The notes under the pieces: model-generated
Databases searched by the model: none
The model's input: the letters and a program-made list of their open reading frames with translations, nothing else
Told to the model about the DNA's origin: nothing
From: Planctomycetaceae bacterium
Lineage (GTDB): Bacteria > Planctomycetota > Planctomycetia > Planctomycetales > Planctomycetaceae
DNA: 56,807 bases
Assembly: GCA_020850695.1 (NCBI GenBank)
Contig: JADZEF010000239.1
Coordinates: 1 to 56,807 of the forward strand
Direction: 5' to 3'
Shown here: in pieces, positions 46,356 through 56,700 of the stretch
Layout: each line of letters begins with the position of its first letter
Numbering within the stretch: position 1 is the stretch's first letter
Position numbers and translations under genes: made by a program

Positions 46356-48716
46356 TTGTCGCGTGACCGTCTCCAAAGCGGACTCGTAAGCCAGCCCGCG
46401 TCAACGGACGCGCCGGCGGAGCGATCCGATGTGGACACGGCACCCCCTGTGGTCGAGAGGCCATCGTCACCGGGAGTTTCCCGCACTTCGCAACCCACCC
46501 AGAAGCCTGTGGCTCCGTCGGGAAACCACCATCCCGTCAATTCCGCAGTGCACCCCGCAGTTTCCCCTAAGTCGTCGACCGGATCATCGGACGCGATTCC
46601 GGTCTCGGCTTCGCTCCTGGGGGAGAAGCAGGTCGAAGCCCTTTCGGAGTTCTTCGAGAATCTGCGTCGCAGCCGGCTGATGCGGTCGCAGGCGTTTCAG
46701 ACGATGCGGTCGCGGGTGATGACCGAAGGGCAAATGACAGCCCGTGAGTTCGCCGAGAGCCTGGTCGAATCGGGGATTCTCACGCGCTGGCAGGCCGACC
46801 GGTTGCTCGTGGGCAAAGCGGGCTTCCAGCTCGGCAAGTATCGGTTGATCGATCGCATCGGTGCGGGCGGAATGGCGGTCGTGCTGAAGGCCCAGCAGAA
46901 GGATCTCAACCGGACGGTCGCCATCAAGATTCTCGCCCGGACGCTGCTGAAGCGCGACGACGCGATGAAGCGGTTCTTCCGCGAGATCCACGCCGCGTCA
47001 GTCCTCGAGCATCCCAACATCGTGCGGGCGCTCGACTCGAACTGCATCGACGGCGTTCCCTTCCTGGTGATGGAATACGTGGAAGGTCGCGATCTGCATT
47101 CGATCGTGTCGCAGCGCGGCCCGCTGTCGATTGCGTGGGCGTGCGAGTTTGTCCGGCAGGCGGCGCTGGGCCTGCAGCACGCTTATGAGCGCGACATCAT
47201 TCACCGCGACATCAAGCCGGCCAACCTGCTCGTCACGCGGCGTTCGCCCGCGGATCCGCTGACCGTCAAGATCCTCGACTTCGGACTCGCGAAGTTCGCC
47301 AGCGACACGCCCGACACCGGTTCGATTACCGCCGCCCACCAGATCTTCGGCACGGTCGATTTCATCTCGCCCGAGCAGGCCCGCAGCGCCCGCTCGGCCG
47401 ACATCCGCTCGGACATCTTCAGCCTCGGCTGCACGTTCTACTACATGCTCTCAGGTCGCCCCCCCTTCCCCGGCGAGACGGCGATGGAGAAGCTGACCGC
47501 GCGAATTGCTGACGGCCCCATTTCGATCCGCAGCCTGCGAAGCGATGTACCGCCCGAGGTGGAAGCGGTCCTGCTGCGGATGCTGGCCCGCGATCCCGCG
47601 GCACGCTTTCAGACTCCCAGCGAGGTAGCGCAGGCGCTCGAACCGCTGGCCGCCGCCATCGACGCCGCGGCAGACACGCCCCTCTCCCGACGCCCCAACG
47701 ACGAACGGACACCGCTGCCCGCCGCCACGCACGAATCGGAACTGGCTCTCGAAAAGTTCCTCGCCCACCTGGCGCGAGAGCAGACCAACCTCCCCGAAAG
47801 TGGCGACGCCATCCCGGTCCCCGCCCCGCATCAGTCGCGGCGGACGACGTTCATCGCGCTGGCTGTCATCGGCATCGTGTTCTTCCTTGGGATCCTGCTG
47901 TTCGCTCCCCCGCTGGGGCTGCGCGACCGATTGCGTGCGCAGGAGTCCGAAAGCGAACAACCGGAGCCCGCCGTCGGCAGTGAGCCGACCGAAGAACCAG
48001 CGCCGGCGCCATCGAACGCGGGCGCTGAAACGTGGCCGGGCGAGTCGCACGATCTGCTCGTCGCATGGCATTCCGGGTTGGAGAAGCGACTGACAGGCCA
48101 TCCCTTCGCCACCGGATGGGGGCTCGAACTGGGGACCGACACGCGGTTCGGACCGAAGGGGGAGTTGCGGCTTCAGAAGGGAAACGCCGTCGTTCATGGC
48201 CCCGAGCCGCTGGTTCGCGAGGAATGCCGCCGGACGAACGAGTTCGCTCTCGAACTGCAAATCACTCCCGCGACAATACAGGGGGCGGGGCGTCGACGGA
48301 TCGTCACGTTGAGCGCTGGAAATCGAGTGTTGTTTGTCCTCGGCCAGCAGAAGGACCAACTCCTCGCCCGCGTCGAGACGGACCTCAGCGGACAAGGCCG
48401 CGGCAGCTTCGACGTCGAACTGTGCCGGCTGACGGCCAACGTCCCGCGGCATGTGCTGGTCTGCTATCGCGACGGCCAGCTGCTGTGCTACGCGAACGGA
48501 GAAAAAATCTCCGAGCGGGACGATGTGCGCGGCAAGCTGAGCGGTTGGAACGAGCCGAAGATCACGCTGGGGGACAACTCGCAGAGCCGGCCGTGGAAGG
48601 GGACGATCGAGCGGTTCGCGCTGTTCAACCAGTTCTTCACGCTCGAGGATGCCCGCGCCCGCTACCTGATGTCGGAGCGCCTTTCCGCCGACACCGACAG
48701 GAACGCCGCGCGTTGA
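46356..48716 (+). CDS. Ser/Thr protein kinase with LamG-like extracytoplasmic domain
   Basis: Membrane Ser/Thr kinase of 786 residues. Residues 1-90 are disordered (Ser/Pro-rich), then a short helical region. The kinase domain spans about 161-430: Gly-rich loop RIGAGGMAVV, Lys191 in VAIK, H283-R-D in IHRDIKPANLL, D308-F-G, and ISPEQARS. A single membrane helix follows at about 493-515 (FIALAVIGIVFFLGILLF). The C-terminal 250 residues resemble a concanavalin/LamG fold (NEFALELQITPAT, GNRVLFVLGQQKDQLL, WKGTIERFALFNQFFTLEDARARY). It probably signals across the membrane to unknown targets. TTG start at 46356, with GAGGAG about 10 bases upstream. Confidence 0.88.
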   Translation: MSRDRLQSGLVSQPASTDAPAERSDVDTAPPVVERPSSPGVSRTSQPTQKPVAPSGNHHPVNSAVHPAVSPKSSTGSSDAIPVSASLLGEKQVEALSEFFENLRRSRLMRSQAFQTMRSRVMTEGQMTAREFAESLVESGILTRWQADRLLVGKAGFQLGKYRLIDRIGAGGMAVVLKAQQKDLNRTVAIKILARTLLKRDDAMKRFFREIHAASVLEHPNIVRALDSNCIDGVPFLVMEYVEGRDLHSIVSQRGPLSIAWACEFVRQAALGLQHAYERDIIHRDIKPANLLVTRRSPADPLTVKILDFGLAKFASDTPDTGSITAAHQIFGTVDFISPEQARSARSADIRSDIFSLGCTFYYMLSGRPPFPGETAMEKLTARIADGPISIRSLRSDVPPEVEAVLLRMLARDPAARFQTPSEVAQALEPLAAAIDAAADTPLSRRPNDERTPLPAATHESELALEKFLAHLAREQTNLPESGDAIPVPAPHQSRRTTFIALAVIGIVFFLGILLFAPPLGLRDRLRAQESESEQPEPAVGSEPTEEPAPAPSNAGAETWPGESHDLLVAWHSGLEKRLTGHPFATGWGLELGTDTRFGPKGELRLQKGNAVVHGPEPLVREECRRTNEFALELQITPATIQGAGRRRIVTLSAGNRVLFVLGQQKDQLLARVETDLSGQGRGSFDVELCRLTANVPRHVLVCYRDGQLLCYANGEKISERDDVRGKLSGWNEPKITLGDNSQSRPWKGTIERFALFNQFFTLEDARARYLMSERLSADTDRNAAR

Positions 48717-48814
48717 GCGACTGATTTGCTCCGCTTGCATTTGAGACATCCCCTGCGTTGGAATGTCGTTCCCTCCACCATCGTCCCTCGCCATTGACCC
48801 CGAGGAGCCCTTCG

Positions 48815-50308
48815 ATGTCAGTCGATCGCAGGAAGGTCTGGTCGTCGCTGAGCCAATTCGTCGCCGCGTTCATGCTTGCCCTGCCGATCGCCCCTGTCGT
48901 CAAAGCCGACGACGGCAGGCAGCCCAACGTCGTGCTCATCGTCGCCGACGACCTTGGGCTTCAACTCGGCTGCTATGGGGATACCGTCGCGCGGACGCCT
49001 CACATCGATCGCTTCGCCGCGGGATCAACGCGATTTCTCCGCGCCCACTGCACCACCGCCAGCTGCAGCCCCAGCCGGTCGGTCCTGCTGACGGGACAGT
49101 TCAATCATGCCAATGGGCAATACGGCCTCGCGCACGCGGACCATCACTTTGCCGCGTTCGACACGCTCAAGTCGCTGCCGGTGATCCTCTCGGAAGCCGG
49201 CTACCGCACCTGCTCGGTCGGCAAGGTGCACGTCTCGCCCGAGCGGATGGTCCACTTCGACACCTACTCCAACGAAGGGACGCAAGGGAGCCGCAATACC
49301 GTCCGCATGGCGGCCAACGCGCGGGCGTGGATCGAGGAGAAATCCGATAAGCCCTTCTTCCTCTACTTCTGCCCCACCGATCCGCACCGCAGCGGTCCCG
49401 GCCAGTTCGCCAACCAGCCGAAGAACCCCGACCGATACGAAGGAGTGACGCCGGTCACTTTCGATCCCGCGAAGATGAGCGTTCCGCCCTGGCTCCCCGA
49501 TACTCCCGAGGCCCGTGCGGAGTGGGCCGAGTTCTACCAGTCGATCTCGCGGTTCGATGAAGGGGTGGGACGGCTGCTTGACTCGTTGAAGGAGTTGAAG
49601 CACTGGGATGACACGCTCATCCTCGTCCTCAGCGACAACGGCCCGCCCTTCCCGGGAGCCAAGACGACCCTCTACGAACCCGGCGCGCGGCTGCCTCTGC
49701 TGGTGAAACTTCCCGGCCAGAAGACGGTCGGCAGGACCAGCGATGCCCTCGTCTCGTGGGTCGACATCACGCCGACGATTCTTGACGTGTGCGGGGTGAC
49801 GCCGAAGCCGGTCCCCGCATTCCGTCCGCGAGAAAACGAGTTGAAGCCGATCCCCGGCAAGCCGCAGCCCGTCACCTTCCAGGGAAGATCGTTCAAGGCG
49901 GCCGTCGAACGCGAAATGAATCCCGACTTCGATGAGATCTACCTGTCGCACTCCTTCCACGAAGTGACGATGTACTACCCGATGCGCGGCATCATCAGCG
50001 GCCGCTACAAGTATCTCTGGAATCTTGCGTCGCCGCTCCCCTTCCCCTTTGCGTCCGATCTCTATATGTCGACGACCTGGCAGGGAGTCCTCAAACGCAA
50101 GGACTCGCAGTATGGCGTGCGATCGGTCAAGGACTACGTCTTCCGCGCCACGCACGAGCTCTACGACCTCGAGGCCGATCCGAACGAGACGCACAATCTC
50201 GCGGACGACCCGGCCCATGCCGCACGACTCAAGGAATTGCAGGCCAAAGTCCGCGCCTGGCAGGAACGGACGCGGGACCCCTGGGTCACGAAATGGGAGT
50301 ACGAGTGA
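48815..50308 (+). CDS. Sulfatase, exported
   Basis: Type I sulfatase of 497 residues with signal peptide (1-31). The modification motif is C84-S-P-S-R in ASCSPSRSVLLTG, so the Cys becomes formylglycine, added by a separate FGE enzyme. Metal-binding Asp pair is in LIVADDLG; LVLSDNGPPFPGAK is the second metal site. It would remove sulfate from polysaccharides, such as algal glycans; many planctomycetes carry dozens of these. GAGGAG at 48802 supports the start at 48815; the earlier ATG at 48758 would lack a proper leader. Confidence 0.92.
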   Translation: MSVDRRKVWSSLSQFVAAFMLALPIAPVVKADDGRQPNVVLIVADDLGLQLGCYGDTVARTPHIDRFAAGSTRFLRAHCTTASCSPSRSVLLTGQFNHANGQYGLAHADHHFAAFDTLKSLPVILSEAGYRTCSVGKVHVSPERMVHFDTYSNEGTQGSRNTVRMAANARAWIEEKSDKPFFLYFCPTDPHRSGPGQFANQPKNPDRYEGVTPVTFDPAKMSVPPWLPDTPEARAEWAEFYQSISRFDEGVGRLLDSLKELKHWDDTLILVLSDNGPPFPGAKTTLYEPGARLPLLVKLPGQKTVGRTSDALVSWVDITPTILDVCGVTPKPVPAFRPRENELKPIPGKPQPVTFQGRSFKAAVEREMNPDFDEIYLSHSFHEVTMYYPMRGIISGRYKYLWNLASPLPFPFASDLYMSTTWQGVLKRKDSQYGVRSVKDYVFRATHELYDLEADPNETHNLADDPAHAARLKELQAKVRAWQERTRDPWVTKWEYE

Positions 50309-50380
50309 CGAGCGGGGATTTCCCGTCCCGCGCCGTTAGAATGAGTCCGCGCTCGCCCTCGTGCCGAAGGTTTAATTGCC

Positions 50381-51970
50381 GTGTCGGAATCCGTCCCCGC
50401 AGAGTCTGCCGAAGCCGCCTCGCCACACACTGCGGATGATGCGGCGCAATTGCGCTCGCGTCGACTCGTGGTTTCAGCCCTCTTTCTGATCGTCGTCGCG
50501 TACGCAGTCTTCATGGCGGTCAATCCATCTCGCGGAGCGCCACTCCCGTCGGAACACGTCGAGACGCCAACCGAGCCTCATGACTCGGAGCACGGCGACA
50601 AAGGACACGCGCTAGCCACGGCCCCCGCGGCCTACAGCGTGATCCCCTTCGCTGCGCTGCTGGGATGCATCGCCCTGCTGCCCCTCATTCATGCCACCGG
50701 GCACTGGTGGGAGCACAATCGCAACAAGTTTCTCGTGGCCGCCGGACTGGGGGTTGTGACGCTCGCCTACTACGCCTTTGTGTATGGCCACGGCGTGCAC
50801 GATCATCTCAGCGAGACGACGTCGGCCGCCGGCTTTCCCGCCGCTGTGACCGTCGTGCGGAACGCCATTCTGAACGACTACATCCCGTTCATGACGCTGC
50901 TGTTCTGCCTGTACGTCATCAGCGGAGGAATCTCGATCGACGGGAGCCTGGTCGGCCGGCCGTCGTTGAATGTGCGGTTCCTCGGGCTGGGGGCCGTGCT
51001 GGCCAGCTTCATCGGGACGACGGGTGCGGCAATGCTGCTGATCCGCCCGCTGATCAAAGCGAACGCCCGGCGACGGCGCATCGTGCATACGGTCGTCTTC
51101 TTCATCTTCATCGTCTGCAACACCGGCGGCTGCCTGCTGCCCCTGGGAGATCCGCCGCTGTTCCTGGGTTACCTGAAAGGGGTCCCGTTCCTCTGGACAT
51201 TCAATCTGGCGATTCCCTGGGCCTTCGCGAATGGCGTCCTGCTGGCGGTGTATTTCGCGTGGGACAGCCTGCTCTACCGCCGCGAGGATGAGTCGGTGAA
51301 GCGTCCCGACGGAGAGCCGCAACCGCTGGGAATCCGCGGTGCGGTGAACTTCGCGTGGCTGGCCGGCGTGATTGCGGCGGTGGCCATCCTCGTGCCGGGA
51401 AAGCCGCTGCCCGGAACGAACTGGGCGACCCCGCTCTATTTTCGCGAAGCGGTCATGCTGACGCTGGCCGCCCTCTCGCTCCTCACGACCTCGATCGCCG
51501 TGCGGGCCAGCAATCACTTTCATTACGGGGCGATTCTCGAGGTCGCGGCCCTGTTCTCGGGGATCTTCATCTGCATGCAGGCTCCGATCGAGATCCTCAA
51601 CGTGCATGGGGCCGAGTTGGGCATCGACCGGCCGTGGAAATACTTCTGGGGCTCGGGAACGCTCTCCAGTTTTCTCGACAACGCGCCGACGTATGTCGTC
51701 TTTTTCGAGACTGCCCGCGCCGCTGCGGGAGACGCTGCGGGACGATTGGTTCAACCCGTCGGCGTCGACTTCACGACGCTCATGGCCATCAGCCTGGGCT
51801 CGGTCTTCATGGGCGCCAACACCTACATCGGCAACGGGCCGAACTTCATGGTGAAGGCGATCGCCGAGGCCAACAACATCCGCATGCCGAGCTTCTTCGG
51901 CTACATGGCCTACAGCTGCGGGATTCTCATTCCGCTGTTCGTGGTGGTGACCTTCGTCTTCTTTCGCTGA
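50381..51970 (+). CDS. NhaD-like sodium:proton antiporter / CitMHS-type transporter
   Basis: Integral membrane transporter of 529 residues with about 12 hydrophobic segments. It fits the ion-transporter superfamily branch annotated as Na+/H+ antiporter or citrate transporter-like: [28 protein letters not shown] and [23 protein letters not shown] carry the discontinuous-helix motifs, and [13 protein letters not shown] and [19 protein letters not shown] repeat them. It has a His/Glu-rich loop ([19 protein letters not shown]) after the first membrane segment. The start is GTG 50381. The stop codon TGA abuts the REPIN-like element at 51971. Confidence 0.85.
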   Translation: MSESVPAESAEAASPHTADDAAQLRSRRLVVSALFLIVVAYAVFMAVNPSRGAPLPSEHVETPTEPHDSEHGDKGHALATAPAAYSVIPFAALLGCIALLPLIHATGHWWEHNRNKFLVAAGLGVVTLAYYAFVYGHGVHDHLSETTSAAGFPAAVTVVRNAILNDYIPFMTLLFCLYVISGGISIDGSLVGRPSLNVRFLGLGAVLASFIGTTGAAMLLIRPLIKANARRRRIVHTVVFFIFIVCNTGGCLLPLGDPPLFLGYLKGVPFLWTFNLAIPWAFANGVLLAVYFAWDSLLYRREDESVKRPDGEPQPLGIRGAVNFAWLAGVIAAVAILVPGKPLPGTNWATPLYFREAVMLTLAALSLLTTSIAVRASNHFHYGAILEVAALFSGIFICMQAPIEILNVHGAELGIDRPWKYFWGSGTLSSFLDNAPTYVVFFETARAAAGDAAGRLVQPVGVDFTTLMAISLGSVFMGANTYIGNGPNFMVKAIAEANNIRMPSFFGYMAYSCGILIPLFVVVTFVFFR

Positions 51971-52078
51971 TGGTCGTCTCTCGTACCGCGAAAGAACGTT
52001 GCCTGGGGCGATGCCGGCTCGCGAAGGGCACAAAGCCCCCTGCGCGCACGCGTCCGTTCGCAGAGCAATAGACGGCCA
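51971..52078. repeat. REPIN-like element family E, copy 2
   Basis: 108 bp, the same length as the copy at 29113-29220. It begins TGGTCGTC directly after the antiporter stop codon and contains CGCGAAAGAACG; the right end is a more degenerate inverse ending GACGGCCA. Confidence 0.7.
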
Positions 52079-52119
52079 TCTTCGGTATGCTCAGGGGCCT
52101 CACCTTCGCGGAGACCACC

Positions 52120-53520
52120 ATGAGCGACGTCAAGAACTACGGGGCCGTCGGTGACGGCAAGGCGGACGATACCCAGGCAATCCAGCATGCGGTGGAGTCG
52201 GGGGTTGGATTCATCGAGTTCGGCCGCGGCACGTATCGCATCACCCGGACCATCCTCGTCGATCTGGCGACGACGGGCCGCACCGGCCTGGCAGGGTCGG
52301 GGGGCGTGGCGAAGATCGTCCACGAAGGAAAGGGCCCCGCCTTCTTCTTCCGCGGCACGCACGCCGCCACGGCCGATCCGTCGGGCTTTCGCCCGGAGGA
52401 ATGGCAGAACGAGCGAATGCCGATCCTCAGCAACCTGGAGATCGAAGGGAAGCACCCCGAAGCCGATGGCGTCCGCGTCGAAGGGGTCATGCAGCCGACG
52501 TTCGTCGGCGTGCTGATTCGCGAGGTGCGGACGGCGCTGCACGTCACGGGGCGAGCGCGGAATGTGATCGTCAGCGCCTGCCACTTCTACAACAACAAAG
52601 GGATCGGCGTTCACTTCGACACGCTCAACCTGCACCAGGCGATCATTACCGGATCGCACATCAGCTATTGCCGGCTCGGCGGCATCCGTGTCGAGCGGAG
52701 CGAGATCCGCAACTTCCAGGTGACCGGCTGCGACATCGAGTACAACAACAACCGGGCCCACAAGGTGCCCGATGCCGATGACGCGCCGACGGCCGAGATC
52801 TATCTCGACGTCGGGCAGGGGTCGATCCGCGAAGGGACCATCGTCGGCAATACCATCCAGGCCACCTACAGCCCCAACGGGGCCAACATCCGCTTCATCG
52901 GGGCGGGGCCGGACAAGAACCACAAGATCGGGATGTGGTCGATCACCGGCAACCTGATCGGCAGCCAGGAGACCAACATCCACCTCAGCAGCGCCCGCGA
53001 CGTGACGATCAGCGGGAACCACATCTACAGCGGGCACAAGCGGAACCTGCTCGTCGAGGACAGCCGCAACATCGTCGTCGGGGCGAACTGCTTCGGCCAC
53101 AATCCCGACTATCAGGCGAACGAGCTCTGCACGGGGATCCGGTTCGTCAATTCGGTCGACTGCGTGATGAGCGGCACGCTGATCCAGGACTGTCAGGCGG
53201 GGAAGCACACGGTACCGAATGTCGTCGAATTAGAGCGCGAGGCGCTCGTCGAATTTGTGAAGTGTCGCCGGATCAATCTGACTGGAGTGCAGGTGGTCGA
53301 CGGCGCGCCTTACGGCATCACCTTCGACGAGTGTCGCGATACCGTTCTCTCCGGCTGCACGATTCTCGACAGCCGCGAGACGAAGCTGATGAAGTCGGCG
53401 ATTCACTGGACCGGCGAAGGCTCGGGCAACCTCGTCTCCGGCTGTCGGCTCGATCCCGGAAGCGACGGAAAGCTGAGCCTTCCGGAGCATGTCACGCAGA
53501 ACGGCAACCTCGTCGGCTGA
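52120..53520 (+). CDS. Right-handed beta-helix protein (pectate-lyase-like)
   Basis: Protein of 466 residues with the pectate-lyase/glycosyl hydrolase 28-type N-terminus (VKNYGAVGDGKADDTQAIQHAVES) followed by parallel beta-helix coils: ITGSHISYCRLGGIRVERS, VTGCDIEYNNNRA, TISGNHIYSGHKRNLLVEDS and VLSGCTILDSRETKL. No signal peptide is seen from ATG 52120, which is unusual for this fold; a longer frame starts at 52087 but overlaps the repeat zone. It may bind or cleave polysaccharide, but catalytic residues could not be placed. Confidence 0.8.
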   Translation: MSDVKNYGAVGDGKADDTQAIQHAVESGVGFIEFGRGTYRITRTILVDLATTGRTGLAGSGGVAKIVHEGKGPAFFFRGTHAATADPSGFRPEEWQNERMPILSNLEIEGKHPEADGVRVEGVMQPTFVGVLIREVRTALHVTGRARNVIVSACHFYNNKGIGVHFDTLNLHQAIITGSHISYCRLGGIRVERSEIRNFQVTGCDIEYNNNRAHKVPDADDAPTAEIYLDVGQGSIREGTIVGNTIQATYSPNGANIRFIGAGPDKNHKIGMWSITGNLIGSQETNIHLSSARDVTISGNHIYSGHKRNLLVEDSRNIVVGANCFGHNPDYQANELCTGIRFVNSVDCVMSGTLIQDCQAGKHTVPNVVELEREALVEFVKCRRINLTGVQVVDGAPYGITFDECRDTVLSGCTILDSRETKLMKSAIHWTGEGSGNLVSGCRLDPGSDGKLSLPEHVTQNGNLVG

Positions 53521-53737
53521 CTTGTCGGAATCCACACGCATCCGAGGTCGCGGATGCATCCCCTGGATGCCTCGCCGCACTCGCCCCGCGCGCCAACAAT
53601 AGGACTGGCGAACTTCCGTACCAGGACCCACACTGGATCCGTGGCCGGAGCCCCGGAACCCGTGTGATTCCCGTCTTCGAACTCGGGCAACAGGCAACGC
53701 GAAGCCATCAGCCAGGACATTCCGCTGAGGAACAAGG
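53521..53737. other. Spacer before the helicase gene
   Basis: Just over 200 bases without a gene, repeat or clear promoter. GAGGAACAAGG before 53738 is the likely ribosome site of the helicase gene. Confidence 0.5.
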
Positions 53738-56700
53738 ATGGCGTTTTTCGGATTTCATCCGCTCATCGAGCAGTGGTTTCTTTCGCGTTTTCACGGCCCG
53801 ACCGAACCGCAGGAACAGGGGTGGCCGCACATCGCGGCGGGCGAACACACGCTCATCGCGGCCCCCACGGGAAGCGGAAAGACGCTCACCGCGTTCCTCG
53901 CCTGCATCGACCGACTGCTGAAGCGAGCGCTGGCAGGAGAGCTGCGCGATGAAGTCTCGGTCGTTTACGTGTCCCCGTTGCGTGCGCTGTCGAATGACAT
54001 GCACCGCAATCTCGAAGAGCCGCTCGCGGAAATCCTCGCACTGGCGATGGGGCAGAAGGTGTCGAAGGAGACAGGAGACAGGAGTCAGGAGACAGGAGTT
54101 GAAGGGGGGCTCTTCGCGGATGTCGCAATCGACGCTCCAACCGACGTTCCACCGCCGCTTGCGGGTTCGCGAACGTCGAAGAAGGCTCCCACGCCATTGA
54201 TCCGCGTCGGCCTGCGCACGGGCGACACGACGCCCGCCGAGCGCGCCCGCATCATCCGCAAGCCCCCGCACATCCTGGTGACGACCCCCGAGTCGCTCTA
54301 CCTGATGCTCACCGCCCAGCGCGGCCGCGAAGCGCTCGCCAACGTCGAAACGATCATCATCGACGAGATCCACGCCCTCGTCCGCGACAAGCGCGGCTCG
54401 CACCTGTCACTCACCATCGAACGCCTTGAAGCCCTCGTCGGCCGCCCGCTGCAGCGCGTCGGCCTCTCGGCCACGCAGAAGCCCATTGAGTGTGTGGCAG
54501 CATACCTGGTGGGCGGTGCGCCGCCGGATGATGCAAGGCACTGCGAACCCGCAAGCGACCTCAGTGCCTCTCTCGAATCGCCCGCGGCCCAAGACTGTCC
54601 CAAGGCAGCCGCAACCGCGGCATCCACCACGCCTGCGAGTTCGCAACGCCTTCAACCTTCAACCTTCAACCCTCAACCCTCAACCTCCCGCCCCTCCCCA
54701 TCAACCTCCCCCCGCCCCCCCTGCCGCATCGTCAACGTCGGCCACACCCGGAAGCTTGATCTCGCCATCGAGATTCCGCCCAGCCCCCTCGGGGCCGTGT
54801 GCATGCACGAGCAGTGGGCTGAGATTCATGACCGGCTCATCGAACTGATCCAGCAGCACCGCAGCACGCTGATCTTCGTCAACACCCGCAAGCTGGCGGA
54901 ACGCCTGACCCACGAATTGACCGAATTGCTCGGCGAAGATGCAGTCGGCAGCCATCACGGGTCTCTTTCAGCCGAAATCCGTCTGAAGGTCGAGCGTCGG
55001 CTGAAGGCCGGCGAGATCAAGGCGGTGGTGGCGACCGCGTCGCTCGAACTCGGCATCGATGTGGGCTACATCGACCTCGTCGTGCAGATCGGCTCGCCGC
55101 GGTCGATTGCGGCGTTCCTGCAGCGGATCGGTCGTTCGGGACACTCGCTGGGACTCATCCCGAAGGGGCGGTTGTTCGCCCTCACGCGCGACGAGTTGAT
55201 GGAATGCATGGGGCTGATGCGGGCGATCAAATACGGCCGGCTCGATGCGGTGGCCATCCCCCCAGCCCCGCTGGATGTGCTGGCGCAGCAGATCGTCGCC
55301 GAGGTCGCCGCGAAGGAATGGGACGCGGACGAACTCTACGAGATGTTCCGCCGCGCCGATCCCTACAGGAACCTCGACCGTCACGAGTACGACGAGACTC
55401 TGCGGTTCCTGGCCGAAGGGGTCCCGACATCCGCCCGCACCATCCCCGCGTATCTGCACTTCGACCATGTGAATCGCCGGCTGAGGGCGCGTCCTGGCTC
55501 CCGCATTGCCGCCATCGCCAATGCGGGAGCGATCCCCGAAGTCGGCTCGTATCGCGTCGTGACCGAAGGCGAAGGAACGGTCGTCGGCACGCTCGATGAA
55601 GAGTTCGCCGTCGAAAGCAACCGCGGGGACATCTTCCTGCTGGGGAACAACTCGTGGCGAATCCTGCACGTCCGCGGCAGCGACGTGACGGTCGCCGATG
55701 CTCACGGCGCGCCCCCCACCATTCCCTTCTGGCAGGGAGAAGCCCCCGGCCGCACGATCGAGCTTTCGGAAGAAGTCTCCCTGCTTCGCGAGGAGTTCGA
55801 ACAGCGGCTCGACGACCGCCCGGCCCTCGAAGCATGGCTTCTTGACGAAACAAAGATCACGCCTGATGCGGCGAACCAGATCATCTCGTATGTCGCCGCC
55901 CAGAAAGGAGCGTTGGGCGTCCTGCCGACCGGCAAGACGGTCATCTTCGAGCGGTTCTTCGACGAGACGGGCGGGATGCAGATCGTCATTCACGCCCCGT
56001 TCGGGACGTCGGTGACGCGGGGCTGGGGCTTCGCGATGCGGAAGCGGTTCTGCCGCTCGTTCGACTTCGAGCTCCAGGCCACGGCCGACGATGACGGTTT
56101 CCTGCTCTCGGTCGGACCACAGCACAGCTTTCCGCTCGAAAGCCTGTTCCCGATGGTGACCAGGGCCAACGCCCGCTCGCTTCTCGAACAAGCCGCTCTT
56201 CGCACGCCCGTCTTCCAGATTCGATTCCGGTGGGCGGCGACGCGGGCGCTGCTCGTCCTCCGCCGGAAGAATGGCCAAAAGGTTCCTCCGGCGCTGCAAC
56301 GCTTCCGGGCCGACGACGTTCTCTCGGCGATCTTCCCGCAGCTCACCGGCTGCCAGGAACACAACCACGGCGAGATGACGGTCCCCGACCATCCCCTCGC
56401 CCGGCAGGCGATGGAAGACAGCCTGCACGAGTTCATGAACCTGAACGGACTCAGGGCCGTGCTTGAACGGGTTGAGGCGGGAGAGATCAAACTTCTCGCC
56501 CGAGATACGCGAGAACCTTCCCCCTTCTGCTACGAGCTTCTCAATGCCGACCCCTACGCCTTCCTTGACGGCGGCGAAGTGCAGGAGCGCCGCGCGCGGG
56601 CCGTCCAGACGCGGCGCTCGCTGACCGTCGAAAGCGTCAATGATCTCTCGCGTCTCGACCCGGAAGAGATCGCCCAGGTCCGCCGCGAGGCGCAGCCGCT

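Noticed and set aside
51910..53208. 432-codon minus-strand frame across the beta-helix gene
   Set aside because: Shadow of the plus-strand gene, whose repeats and N-terminal motif are clear.
54067..54683. Helicase gene broken by frameshift at the heptad arrays
   Set aside because: Reading codon by codon from 53738, the frame stays open through both arrays, and motifs I, II, III and VI fall in one frame.
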